Source of the DNA: an uncultured Blautia sp.
Lineage (GTDB): Bacteria > Bacillota > Clostridia > Lachnospirales > Lachnospiraceae
Assembly (NCBI GenBank): GCA_934408705.1
Contig: CAKRVL010000032.1
Span: 1-23,846 of the forward strand
DNA: 23,846 bases
Direction of reading: 5' to 3'
Part shown: positions 1 to 7,800 of the stretch, one piece after another
How the letters are laid out: each line of letters begins with the position of its first letter
Position numbering within the stretch: position 1 is the first letter of the stretch
Notes under the pieces: model-generated
Database searches by the model: none
Told to the model about the DNA's origin: nothing
Seen by the model: the letters and a program-made list of their open reading frames with translations, nothing else
Program-made: the position numbers and the translations under genes

Positions 1-1277
1 GTACTGCCGCCACCCGGAGTATCCAGAATACGGATACTCCCTTTATGTAACATCACAATTTCCCTGGCAATGCAAAGCCCAAGTCCAAAATGCTGTTTCT
101 CCTTTCTGGCAGGATCAGCCCTGTAAAATCTCCGGAATACAGCCTCCTTATTCTCATCCGGAATTCCCGGACCATTATCCTGTACATAAAGCTGAAAACA
201 TTTTTCTTTTTCTATTACTCCCATTTCCATCCTGCCACCGGCCGGCACATAGCTTGCCCCATTGTCTAAAAGGATTCCAAGCACCTGACTGATTCTGGCA
301 CTGTCACACTTACAGATAGACAGGGATTCCTCTGGCAGGACTACTTTCAGGGAAATCTTTTTCCCATGCAGAATAGGCTGGTATTTTTCATATATATCCA
401 GAAGCAATGTGTCAAGCTCACAATCTGTCTTCATAATACTCCAGGATTTATTGTCAGCATTTGCAAGAGAAAGCATGTCCCCGATAAGCCGTGACATCCT
501 GTCTCCCTCACTTTTTATGGTTTTCAGAAATCTGCCGGCATTTTCCCAGTCAGATTCCATTGCCTGTACACTTGACAATATCACAGCCAGCGGAGATCTC
601 AGTTCATGAGAGGCCGAAGCAATAAACTGGGTTTGTTTCCTTTGATTCTCTTCCAGCGGACGAAGCATTTTTCCTGTAAAAAGCCAGGAAAATGTAACCA
701 AAGCCAGAATTGCAAGCAGCACTATGCACCCAAACCAGACTCTATGATGAAAGATCTGTGTTTTCAATCCATCAAGAGGATATACCAGCACCAGGCTTAA
801 CACGCCGCTTTCCTTGGGAATCAATGCTGTACACGCATAAAAATCTGAAGTTTCAAAATAAACCGTTTTGGAAAGAGCGAGATTTCCCATATAGTCCACA
901 TCAAGCCCCTGCTCTTCCCTTGAAATTCTGGCAGCCTCTGCCAGCATATTTTCTACGGAGTTCAGATCATCTTCCTTTATATTCTGATTCTTGCTTTCTG
1001 TATCCAATTTATCAAAATACAGCTTTTTCCCGTTATTCAGAATGCGAAATTCCACTTTATATTCCTGTTTTGCCTCCAGTATCCACTTGTGAGAAAGCAC
1101 AGTCTGATTCTCCAGGTAAGCCACACAGGAATTTCCATTATTTAAAAATCTCTCGTAAGTATTATGGGTAAGCCCTCTCTCGGAAATCATAAGACAGGAA
1201 ACTGCCATCAGGATCAATATTCCGCTTGTGATCAGTGATGCAAATATGGTCATTTGCCTGTGTAGCTTTTTAAACAT
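1..1277 (-). CDS. Membrane sensor histidine kinase (3' end cut by window edge)
   Basis: The reading frame is open from an ATG at 1277 to the window edge, giving about 425 residues; only a short C-terminal piece should be missing. Layout: membrane segment about residues 9-31, extracytoplasmic region about 35-180, second membrane segment about 182-202, then HisKA and HATPase_c domains. The H-box reads IASASHELRSPLAVI, with the phospho-acceptor His near 224. The N-box is LLDNGASY (Asn near 339), the G1 box DNGPGIP near 367, and the G2 box FGLGLCIA near 397. This is an orthodox two-component kinase that autophosphorylates and passes phosphate to a response regulator, whose gene is not in the window and probably lies beyond position 1. 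It starts 12 bases after the stop of the solute-binding lipoprotein, with a GGAG ribosome site, so the two are very likely co-transcribed and the lipoprotein may present the signal. The ligand cannot be read from the sequence. Confidence 0.93.
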   Translation of the reverse strand, partial: MFKKLHRQMTIFASLITSGILILMAVSCLMISERGLTHNTYERFLNNGNSCVAYLENQTVLSHKWILEAKQEYKVEFRILNNGKKLYFDKLDTESKNQNIKEDDLNSVENMLAEAARISREEQGLDVDYMGNLALSKTVYFETSDFYACTALIPKESGVLSLVLVYPLDGLKTQIFHHRVWFGCIVLLAILALVTFSWLFTGKMLRPLEENQRKQTQFIASASHELRSPLAVILSSVQAMESDWENAGRFLKTIKSEGDRMSRLIGDMLSLANADNKSWSIMKTDCELDTLLLDIYEKYQPILHGKKISLKVVLPEESLSICKCDSARISQVLGILLDNGASYVPAGGRMEMGVIEKEKCFQLYVQDNGPGIPDENKEAVFRRFYRADPARKEKQHFGLGLCIAREIVMLHKGSIRILDTPGGGS

Positions 1278-1289
1278 CTCTTTCTCCTT

Positions 1290-3632
1290 CTATTCTGCCA
1301 GATACAGGTTCACCTGCTGCATGACTGCACTCGCAGCCTCATCAAGGCTGATTTCCCCATTCAGATAACGTACTCCGTTTTCACAAACAGCACTGGTAAT
1401 GATTTCATTATCCAAAACCGGAGTTGTAAGCATTTTTCCAAGCTGTTTTAATTCATTTACCTTATCTGCTGACGGAACTTTTATACTATATACCAATTCC
1501 TGACCATTCTCACTGTTACTGCTGCCTCCAGTGACTAACACCTTTCCAGCTTCTCCCTGATTCCAGTAATCCTCTCCATTGTAAACAGCTTCCACTACAG
1601 GAAAACCATCTTCTCTGGAAAGCATCTGTCCTTCCTCTGAAAATAAATATTCCACGAATCTCTCAGCAGCAGCTTTCTGGGAAGCTCTGGAGCTGATTCC
1701 GATTCTGTTGACCGGAATGAAACAATTTGCCATCTGCCCATCCCAAAGTGCATAGGACAAGGAAGTATCTATCTCTGCCATAGAATTTACAAATGCAAAA
1801 TCCAAAGGAGAAAAAATATCACCTAAAGCAAATTCACAATTGCGGGAAAGCAGCACTGCAGTTTCTCCTGAAATACTGCCTGCTCTTTCATATACTGGCT
1901 GTTCACTGTCATCAAAAGCCTGTGGATAGGCAGCCTTTAATTCATCCATAGCATCCTTTCCAGCCTGATAAATCCTTCCGGACTGTTCCAGAAATTCCTT
2001 TATCATTTCTTCATCCAGAGTTCCATCCGCCTTCATCCATGCTGCGGAACTGTTATCTGCCAGTTTTTCCAGAAGTGCCTGTGGATACATGGAATAAAGC
2101 AGGGGCAGCTTATAGATGTTTTCTGAAGTCAGTCCATATTCATCCTTGTGCTTCGTGAGCACATCAGCAAGAGAAGCCAGGTCTGTCACTGCCTGCACAT
2201 CCTCCTTATTTCCCTCTATCATAGGAATTCCAAATTTCACCGGCATCTCATAGATGCTTCCATCCTCTTTTGTATAAGCACTTTCTATGTTGTCCAGTAC
2301 TCCTGCCTCTTTCAGAATTCCGCTTAAATCCTCCAGCATTCCCTGTTCTACATAGGTTTCGGAAGAAATTCCGTCCAAAATCAGAATATCCGGTCCTTTT
2401 CCTGCCATAATCTCCGTATTCAGTGTTTTTAACGCATCTGTACGTGTTACACCATCGTTTCCGGACATTCCGGTTTCCAGTGTGAGATAAATATCCGGAT
2501 ATTTCTTCTGAAACATAACAACAGCCTGTCGAATACCGGAATTCTCTTCCAGGGAATATATGGTGAGCTCTGTATCCGGTACGGTTGGAGTATCTGCAGA
2601 ATACTTATAAGAAACCAGCCTTCCACAATTTAAACCAGAGCTGTAATCAATTTCACCAATGTAAAATACTCCTTCCGAATCCATTGCCATGCAGTTAAAT
2701 GCCTTATTCGAAGAGCTTATGGAATTCAGGCTTCCATCAATCACCTGCTCAATTATATTGCCGCCAAATGCATAGCGATATAAACCAGTCTGATCCACAT
2801 AGAATATAGTATCTTTCTCATCACCATCCAAAAACATTAAAGCAGTACCTGAGGAATTTCCAAATTCCAGATTCGCAGGATTCTTTTTCAGCTGCTCAGT
2901 CAGTGCATCGCCTCCACTTGCCGGCTTACCGGAAGCCACCTCATAATAATGCACATCTCCATCTGCAATCACGATCAGATACTCTGAGGTCACACACATA
3001 TAATCTGTGGATTTTCCCTTCTCATACTCATGAACCACAGCCCCGTCAACAGGATTGATTTCCCAGATTCCATTTCCTGAAATCTGCAAAAACAGATTGC
3101 CATTTTCCCCAATATCTATACTCCAGGCCATGGTTTCATCCAAAGCTTCTCCGATTTCAACCTTCTTTCCTTCACCATCAGCGGAACAATAATAATATTC
3201 CATACTTTCCATGCTGTTCTCTTCTTCAGATTCTATATACACGCCAACCAGAATACTTCCGTCTCTCCCAAGCGCTGCTTTATAAATGGATTCCCCTTCC
3301 ACACCCAAAAGACCGGCAACCTTCTTCCCTTCCTCCCAGGTCTTACCCTTGTCAAAGGACTGGTAAAGCATTAATTCGTAGTCACTGTTTCTTGCAAGCA
3401 TTTTCAGGCTTCCCTCTTCCATAACCTGCAAATCCACAATCTCCATACAGCCTTCCGGCACTGTCAGTTCATTCTCCAGATACCGTCCCATTGCTTTAGA
3501 TTCCACAGAATCTGCTTTTTCCTTCCCTTCATCAATACTACCGCATCCCATCAGACTTCCGGCTCCTGCAATGCCCAGACATACTGCTGTGGAAACAGAC
3601 AGAAACTGTTTCAGATTTTTATATTTTTGCAT
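1290..3632 (-). CDS. Lipoprotein with propeller-like N-terminal half and ABC-type solute-binding C-terminal half
   Basis: 780 residues. The N-terminus is a lipoprotein signal peptide with lipobox LMGC (Cys 30), so the protein should be tethered to the outer face of the membrane. Residues about 50-340 are rich in short beta-type repeats and include an Asp-box (SFDKGKTW, 92-99), as in BNR/sialidase-like propellers. From about residue 353 to the end it resembles family 1 extracellular solute-binding proteins (sugar ABC type), including LNTEIMAGKGPDILIL near 404. Such binding proteins are usually about 420-450 residues, so the N-terminal half is an added module. No MalF/MalG-type permease is near; the next gene, 12 bases on, is a sensor kinase. 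I infer a ligand-sensing partner for that kinase rather than a transport component. The ribosome site is AAGGAGAA. The solute-binding call is firm; the propeller call is tentative. Confidence 0.85.
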   Translation of the reverse strand: MQKYKNLKQFLSVSTAVCLGIAGAGSLMGCGSIDEGKEKADSVESKAMGRYLENELTVPEGCMEIVDLQVMEEGSLKMLARNSDYELMLYQSFDKGKTWEEGKKVAGLLGVEGESIYKAALGRDGSILVGVYIESEEENSMESMEYYYCSADGEGKKVEIGEALDETMAWSIDIGENGNLFLQISGNGIWEINPVDGAVVHEYEKGKSTDYMCVTSEYLIVIADGDVHYYEVASGKPASGGDALTEQLKKNPANLEFGNSSGTALMFLDGDEKDTIFYVDQTGLYRYAFGGNIIEQVIDGSLNSISSSNKAFNCMAMDSEGVFYIGEIDYSSGLNCGRLVSYKYSADTPTVPDTELTIYSLEENSGIRQAVVMFQKKYPDIYLTLETGMSGNDGVTRTDALKTLNTEIMAGKGPDILILDGISSETYVEQGMLEDLSGILKEAGVLDNIESAYTKEDGSIYEMPVKFGIPMIEGNKEDVQAVTDLASLADVLTKHKDEYGLTSENIYKLPLLYSMYPQALLEKLADNSSAAWMKADGTLDEEMIKEFLEQSGRIYQAGKDAMDELKAAYPQAFDDSEQPVYERAGSISGETAVLLSRNCEFALGDIFSPLDFAFVNSMAEIDTSLSYALWDGQMANCFIPVNRIGISSRASQKAAAERFVEYLFSEEGQMLSREDGFPVVEAVYNGEDYWNQGEAGKVLVTGGSSNSENGQELVYSIKVPSADKVNELKQLGKMLTTPVLDNEIITSAVCENGVRYLNGEISLDEAASAVMQQVNLYLAE

Positions 3633-3699
3633 ATTAAAGTTCTCCTTCCGTTGGTATGCAGTAACCTTACCAAAGGAATCTCTATTTAATCTCTAATGA

Positions 3700-3705
3700 A
3701 TTATA
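3700..3705 (-). promoter_or_regulatory. Candidate extended -10 promoter for the binding-protein/kinase unit
   Basis: On the minus strand TATAAT is preceded directly by TGT, an extended -10 (TGnTATAAT), about 68 bases before the ATG at 3632. I see no good TTGACA-like -35 at 16-18 bases. It may rely on the extended -10 or on an activator. It lies just past the terminator of the efflux operon, consistent with a separate transcription unit. Confidence 0.5.
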
Positions 3706-3716
3706 ACATATCTCCT

Positions 3717-3770
3717 GATAAAAAGAACAGCCATCTGCACAAATCATCAGATCCGCGCTTCCGGCTGTTC
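3717..3770 (-). terminator. Rho-independent terminator of the ABC efflux operon
   Basis: A perfect 8-base stem (GAACAGCC at 3725-3732 with GGCTGTTC at 3763-3770) encloses a second 5-base stem (ATCTG 3733-3737 with CAGAT 3748-3752). On the minus strand it is followed directly by TTTTTAT. It sits about 20 bases after the stop of the permease gene. A T-rich run also follows on the plus strand, but no plus-strand gene enters here. Confidence 0.85.
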
Positions 3771-3792
3771 ATTTTTATAACAATATTAACAA

Positions 3793-5064
3793 TCATTCAC
3801 TTCTAAGTGCATCGATTGGATTCAGGTTGGCAGCTTTCACAGAAGGAAGCAGACCGAAGATAATACCGATCAGCATGGAAAATACCACGGATCCTACAAT
3901 CGCAGGAACGCTGATCGCAGTAGGCGAACCCGCCACCTTGGATACGATCTTGGAAAGTCCGATTCCAAGTACAACTCCAATAATACCGCCCACACTGGTA
4001 AGTACGGCTGCCTCTGTAAGGAACTGTCCCAGAATGACTTTTTTCCTTGCACCGATTGCCTTCTTCAGACCGATCTCCTTAGTACGCTCTGTTACAGATA
4101 CCAGCATGATGTTCATAACGCCAATACCACCTACAAGAAGAGAAATACTTGCGATCCAGATCAGCTGTGAGTTGGTACTCTCGCTTAGATCCTGAAGGTT
4201 CTTTACTCTCTCCATAACATCATCTGCTTTATACTTAAAGCTGCTGGTTCCACTGGTACCGCCGCTGATGGACTTATTCAGGATCTTCGCCACAACAGAA
4301 CCTGTCTCACTCATATTGTCTGTACTATCGACTCTGATAATGGCATTCTCCGGCTCATCAAACTTATAGGAAATAGGCCAGCATTTATTTGGAATCATGA
4401 CCGTTCCGATCACACTCTCATAATAGTTATCAAAGTCGCTGGGAGTATCCATATTGGGAAGACTATCTGTAGACTGACGGACAACGCCAACCACTGTGTA
4501 CGGTTCTGAACCAATCTCGATAATTTTCCCCACCGGGCTGTCTCCCGGAAACATTGTATCCGCCGCATAACTGTCTATGAGCGCAACCTTGCGGAAGTTA
4601 TCGTAATCGTCCTGCACAAATCCTCTTCCTGAACGCACCTGATAGCCACAGGTATCCAGATAGTTCATATCAATACCGTATACCTTACCACCAGAAAAAC
4701 TGCTGTTCTCATAATAAACACTGCTGTTATAATCTGTTCTGCTGTAGAAAAAAGTTGCATTTTTAACATGATCTGTTTTCAGTACTTCATCCTTTAGGCT
4801 CTGGCTCAAAAGCGGTGTAGAAACAGATGAGCTGTCTCCATAATAATCCATGCTGTAAGCACTGTCACCCTGTGATAAAGTGATATTTACCGTATTATTG
4901 CCTGAACCGATCAGATTATCCTTGATCTGCTCGCTGGTTCCCTTAATTGTGGAAACAATGGCAATAATAGATGCAATACCAATAATAATACCCAGCATTG
5001 TAAGGAAAGATCTCATCTTGTGTGACCAGATTCCCTGGAATGCCAGACGTATATTTTCAAACAT
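3793..5064 (-). CDS. MacB/YknZ-type ABC transporter permease
   Basis: 423 residues, the usual length for a Gram-positive MacB-like permease without a fused ATPase. The N-terminus has a cytoplasmic start and membrane segment 1 (about residues 18-40). A large extracytoplasmic domain of the MacB_PCD type follows, to about residue 300. The C-terminal FtsX-type part has three membrane segments, including SLLVGGIGVMNIMLVSV and the closing motif LNPIDALRSE. Such permeases couple ATP hydrolysis in the cytoplasm to movement of the outer domain and export of peptides, toxins or lipidic compounds through an adaptor. It begins 11 bases after adaptor 2, and its AAGGAGG ribosome site overlaps that gene's stop, which suggests translational coupling. 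The terminator follows, making this the last gene of the operon. The substrate is unknown. Confidence 0.93.
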   Translation of the reverse strand: MFENIRLAFQGIWSHKMRSFLTMLGIIIGIASIIAIVSTIKGTSEQIKDNLIGSGNNTVNITLSQGDSAYSMDYYGDSSSVSTPLLSQSLKDEVLKTDHVKNATFFYSRTDYNSSVYYENSSFSGGKVYGIDMNYLDTCGYQVRSGRGFVQDDYDNFRKVALIDSYAADTMFPGDSPVGKIIEIGSEPYTVVGVVRQSTDSLPNMDTPSDFDNYYESVIGTVMIPNKCWPISYKFDEPENAIIRVDSTDNMSETGSVVAKILNKSISGGTSGTSSFKYKADDVMERVKNLQDLSESTNSQLIWIASISLLVGGIGVMNIMLVSVTERTKEIGLKKAIGARKKVILGQFLTEAAVLTSVGGIIGVVLGIGLSKIVSKVAGSPTAISVPAIVGSVVFSMLIGIIFGLLPSVKAANLNPIDALRSE

Positions 5065-5075
5065 GAAATCCCTCC

Positions 5076-7124
5076 TTAACCAAGACCACCATATGTTGCA
5101 GAATCATATCCCATAAACGCATCCAGTGATCCTTCCTTTGTCTTCATACCTTCTTTAACCGATTTAGAGTAAGGGAATGCGATCTTGTCATCCATAGACA
5201 ACCCACCGCTTATCAGCACATAAGTGCCGCCGTTTACATTCTCCTTTACCTTCACGATTTGTTTCTTCAGTACGCCGCTGTCATCCTTATAAACATAGCT
5301 TACACCATCTACAGTGCGGACAAAAGCCTTGGAAAGTACAATACCATCTGAGCTTTGTGCCTGCTGCTCCAGCTGGATATCCACCCAGTCACCTACGCTT
5401 ACCTGAACCGTATCGTCTGTGATCTTCGCAGTGAAATTATAAGAAGATACATTAGGATTGCTGTCTCCATAATAATAGTAGGAACTATCTCCATCTACTG
5501 CATAATCAGAAACCTGGATTACTTCAGCCTCAAAATTCGTATAACCGTTCTCACCATAAGAATAACAGTTCAAAAGAGTTCCATCTTTAACCTGATCCAG
5601 CATAAGCTCACTGACAGTTCCCTGTACATAATAACCATCCTTACTCTTAATGATCATGAATGCATCTGCCTCAGAGTTCGTACCTGTAGCAGCATCTCCC
5701 ACTGTGGTCACAATACCATCCAGCTTACTGGTGATCAGCTTTCTGTCTGCCTTCTTCTGAAGCTTGCTGATCTTAATCTCACTCTCCTGGATGTCCAGTT
5801 CCAGACTGGCGATCCGATTCTTCTGGATCTTAATGGCCTCCTTACGAGACAGGGATGAGCTGCCTCCGCCACTGCCACCGTCACCTGGAATATCCGGCTC
5901 TTCATCACCTTTGTCATACTGCATAGCTCCCTCAAGAGTAAAATCCATCTCAGCGAAACGGTCAACCGGCTTGGAAAGCATATGTCCATCTATCAGGTAA
6001 TAGCCTGTACAGGAGTCCTTCCTGTTAGTGTAATCTGCAATGGCATCGCCCTGATGAAACTCCAGCAGATACCAGTATCCACCTGGATGAAGAAGAATGG
6101 TTCCATCTGCATTATAGCCTGCCATCTTATTTAAGAAGGCTCCTGTTACATTAATTTTCCCCTTTGCACTGGAACAAAGATAGAGATATGGATCCTCCTT
6201 GGTTCCATTGCCCTGATAAGGTTCTGTATCATAGTCCAGTGTGAGATAAAATGGTTCATCCCCATCCACAAATCCATTATTTCCAATGGTGTTACTTATT
6301 GAACCTGCACTATTTCCATCTGTAAATCCATTCTGACTGGAATTAGCACTTGAAGTATCACTGCTAAACCCATCGTTAGCCGGCTCATCATAAAAGCCGG
6401 AGGCTGTCCCGGAATCTGAACCAGCATTTTCTGATTCATCGTCCTCCTCTGTTGCTCCAGAAGGAGAATCTGCTGCATTATCACTGCCTGTCATCTCTTC
6501 TGCCACATCAGTCTCCTGACTTCCTGTTTCCGTATCATCCGCAAAACCTTCTGTAACTGCTGCCAAAAGCATTGGATGCAGGACAGCTGCAAGATAATGA
6601 TCAGAGGCTGTCACCGCAGATGATAATTCATCATCTCCTAAAGACTCATCACTATCGTCATCTGTGTAATCATCACTTCCGGAATCAACGATATTATCTG
6701 CAGAGGATGAATCTGACTCCAGGATAGGCCCGCCATTTTGCAGGCTGGTGAGACGCTTCTTGGCTTTGGCCAGATCCTGCTGCTGCTTCTGAAGCTTCAG
6801 CTTGGCAATATTCAGCTCCATCTCAACAAGCGTCATATCAAAGGAGATCAGCTTGTCCCCTGGCTTAACTTCATCTCCTTTACTAACGTAAATCTCCTGG
6901 ATGATCATATCCTTATCCACAGAAATCCTCTGTGTGGCATTGGCATATACATTTCCGCTTAGTGTAGTGTCAGAATCATATCTTTCACCGGCAAGGTCAC
7001 TGACGCTTGCAACCAGAACCTCCTTCTGATTTCCCTTCTGCACATACATCAGACCGCCACCGATACCGGTTCCTGCAAGAGCTGTCACTACAATACCTAT
7101 CACTATTTTTTTCGCTTTTCCCAT
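5076..7124 (-). CDS. Membrane-fusion adaptor 2 (MacA/HlyD-like) with a roughly 300-residue acidic hairpin insert
   Basis: 682 residues from the ATG at 7124, chosen because a strong GAGGTGATCC site precedes it; an upstream alternative at 7157 would overlap the ATPase gene and lacks this. Layout: N-terminal membrane anchor (7-27), first half of a lipoyl/biotinyl-like domain ending near SKGDEVKPGDKL (81-92), coiled-coil arm 1 (about 98-128), then an insert (about 129-425), arm 2 (about 426-462), second lipoyl half (LDGIVTTVGDAATG), beta-barrel and membrane-proximal domain. The insert holds a Ser/Asp/Glu-rich part (about 136-290) without Lys or Arg, and a Gly/Tyr/Trp-containing part (about 290-400) that may fold. 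Family adaptors are usually 370-500 residues. It lies 4 bases after the ATPase stop, between ATPase and permease. Its ending resembles adaptor 1 (IAFP then EGM-TK), so the two are paralogues. The role of the insert is unknown. Confidence 0.9.
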   Translation of the reverse strand: MGKAKKIVIGIVVTALAGTGIGGGLMYVQKGNQKEVLVASVSDLAGERYDSDTTLSGNVYANATQRISVDKDMIIQEIYVSKGDEVKPGDKLISFDMTLVEMELNIAKLKLQKQQQDLAKAKKRLTSLQNGGPILESDSSSADNIVDSGSDDYTDDDSDESLGDDELSSAVTASDHYLAAVLHPMLLAAVTEGFADDTETGSQETDVAEEMTGSDNAADSPSGATEEDDESENAGSDSGTASGFYDEPANDGFSSDTSSANSSQNGFTDGNSAGSISNTIGNNGFVDGDEPFYLTLDYDTEPYQGNGTKEDPYLYLCSSAKGKINVTGAFLNKMAGYNADGTILLHPGGYWYLLEFHQGDAIADYTNRKDSCTGYYLIDGHMLSKPVDRFAEMDFTLEGAMQYDKGDEEPDIPGDGGSGGGSSSLSRKEAIKIQKNRIASLELDIQESEIKISKLQKKADRKLITSKLDGIVTTVGDAATGTNSEADAFMIIKSKDGYYVQGTVSELMLDQVKDGTLLNCYSYGENGYTNFEAEVIQVSDYAVDGDSSYYYYGDSNPNVSSYNFTAKITDDTVQVSVGDWVDIQLEQQAQSSDGIVLSKAFVRTVDGVSYVYKDDSGVLKKQIVKVKENVNGGTYVLISGGLSMDDKIAFPYSKSVKEGMKTKEGSLDAFMGYDSATYGGLG

Positions 7125-7128
7125 AGGA

Positions 7129-7800
7129 TCACCTCTTTTCCTGCAGCTCACCGTCACGGATCATAACCACTCGTTTGGCATGTGATGCAATTTCCGGATC
7201 ATGTGTGATCATAAGGACAGAAACGCCCTCGTCATTCAGCTTCTGGAAAAGCTCCATAACCTGCTTTCCTGACTTACTGTCCAGGGCACCTGTAGGCTCA
7301 TCTGCCAGAAGAAGCCTTGGATTATTAACAATAGCACGGGCAATAGCTACTCGCTGCATCTGGCCTCCTGAAAGCTGATTCGGTCTGAAATCCACACGAT
7401 CTGCAAGCCCAACTCTGTCAAGCGCTGCAAAAGCGCGCTCTTTCCGCTCCTTCTTGGGAACATGGGCATAATTCAAAGGCATCTCCACATTGGAAATAGC
7501 AGTCTGTCTCGGAAGGAGATGAAAGCTCTGAAATACAAACCCGATTTTATTCAGGCGGATATCAGACATTTCATTCTCGGAACACTTACTGATATCCTGT
7601 CCATCCAGAAAAAAGGTTCCCTTAGTTGCCTGATCCAGACAACCGATTATATTCATCAATGTAGATTTACCAGAACCGGAAGGTCCCATGATGGCAACAT
7701 ATTCGCCCTCTTCCATGGAAAAATTCACATCCTTCAAAACAGGAACAATCATCTTTCCCTGCTGATAATCCTTATATATTCCTTTCAGCTCAAGTATCAT
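7129..7800 (-). CDS. ABC transporter ATPase, MacB/LolD/YknY family
   Basis: 223 residues, standard for this family. Walker A is GPSGSGKST (about 39-47), the signature LSGGQMQR (about 143-150), Walker [13 protein letters not shown] (about 159-170), and the switch His lies in MITHDPE. It is a soluble nucleotide-binding subunit that would dimerise beneath the MacB-like permease. The start codon overlaps the stop of adaptor 1 by four bases (7797-7800), a typical coupled arrangement, and adaptor 2 follows 4 bases after its stop. All catalytic motifs are intact, so the transporter should be active. By layout it matches Bacillus YknY and MacB ATPase domains rather than an importer ATPase. Confidence 0.96.
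   Translation of the reverse strand: MILELKGIYKDYQQGKMIVPVLKDVNFSMEEGEYVAIMGPSGSGKSTLMNIIGCLDQATKGTFFLDGQDISKCSENEMSDIRLNKIGFVFQSFHLLPRQTAISNVEMPLNYAHVPKKERKERAFAALDRVGLADRVDFRPNQLSGGQMQRVAIARAIVNNPRLLLADEPTGALDSKSGKQVMELFQKLNDEGVSVLMITHDPEIASHAKRVVMIRDGELQEKR

Noticed and set aside
409..1171. Several plus-strand open frames at the left end
   Set aside because: They oppose the histidine kinase, whose H, N, G1 and G2 boxes are read on the minus strand across the same bases.
7125..7157. Upstream start for adaptor 2 at 7157
   Set aside because: It would overlap the ATPase gene by 29 bases, and the added residues are not a membrane anchor start; the ATG at 7124 has a strong ribosome site.
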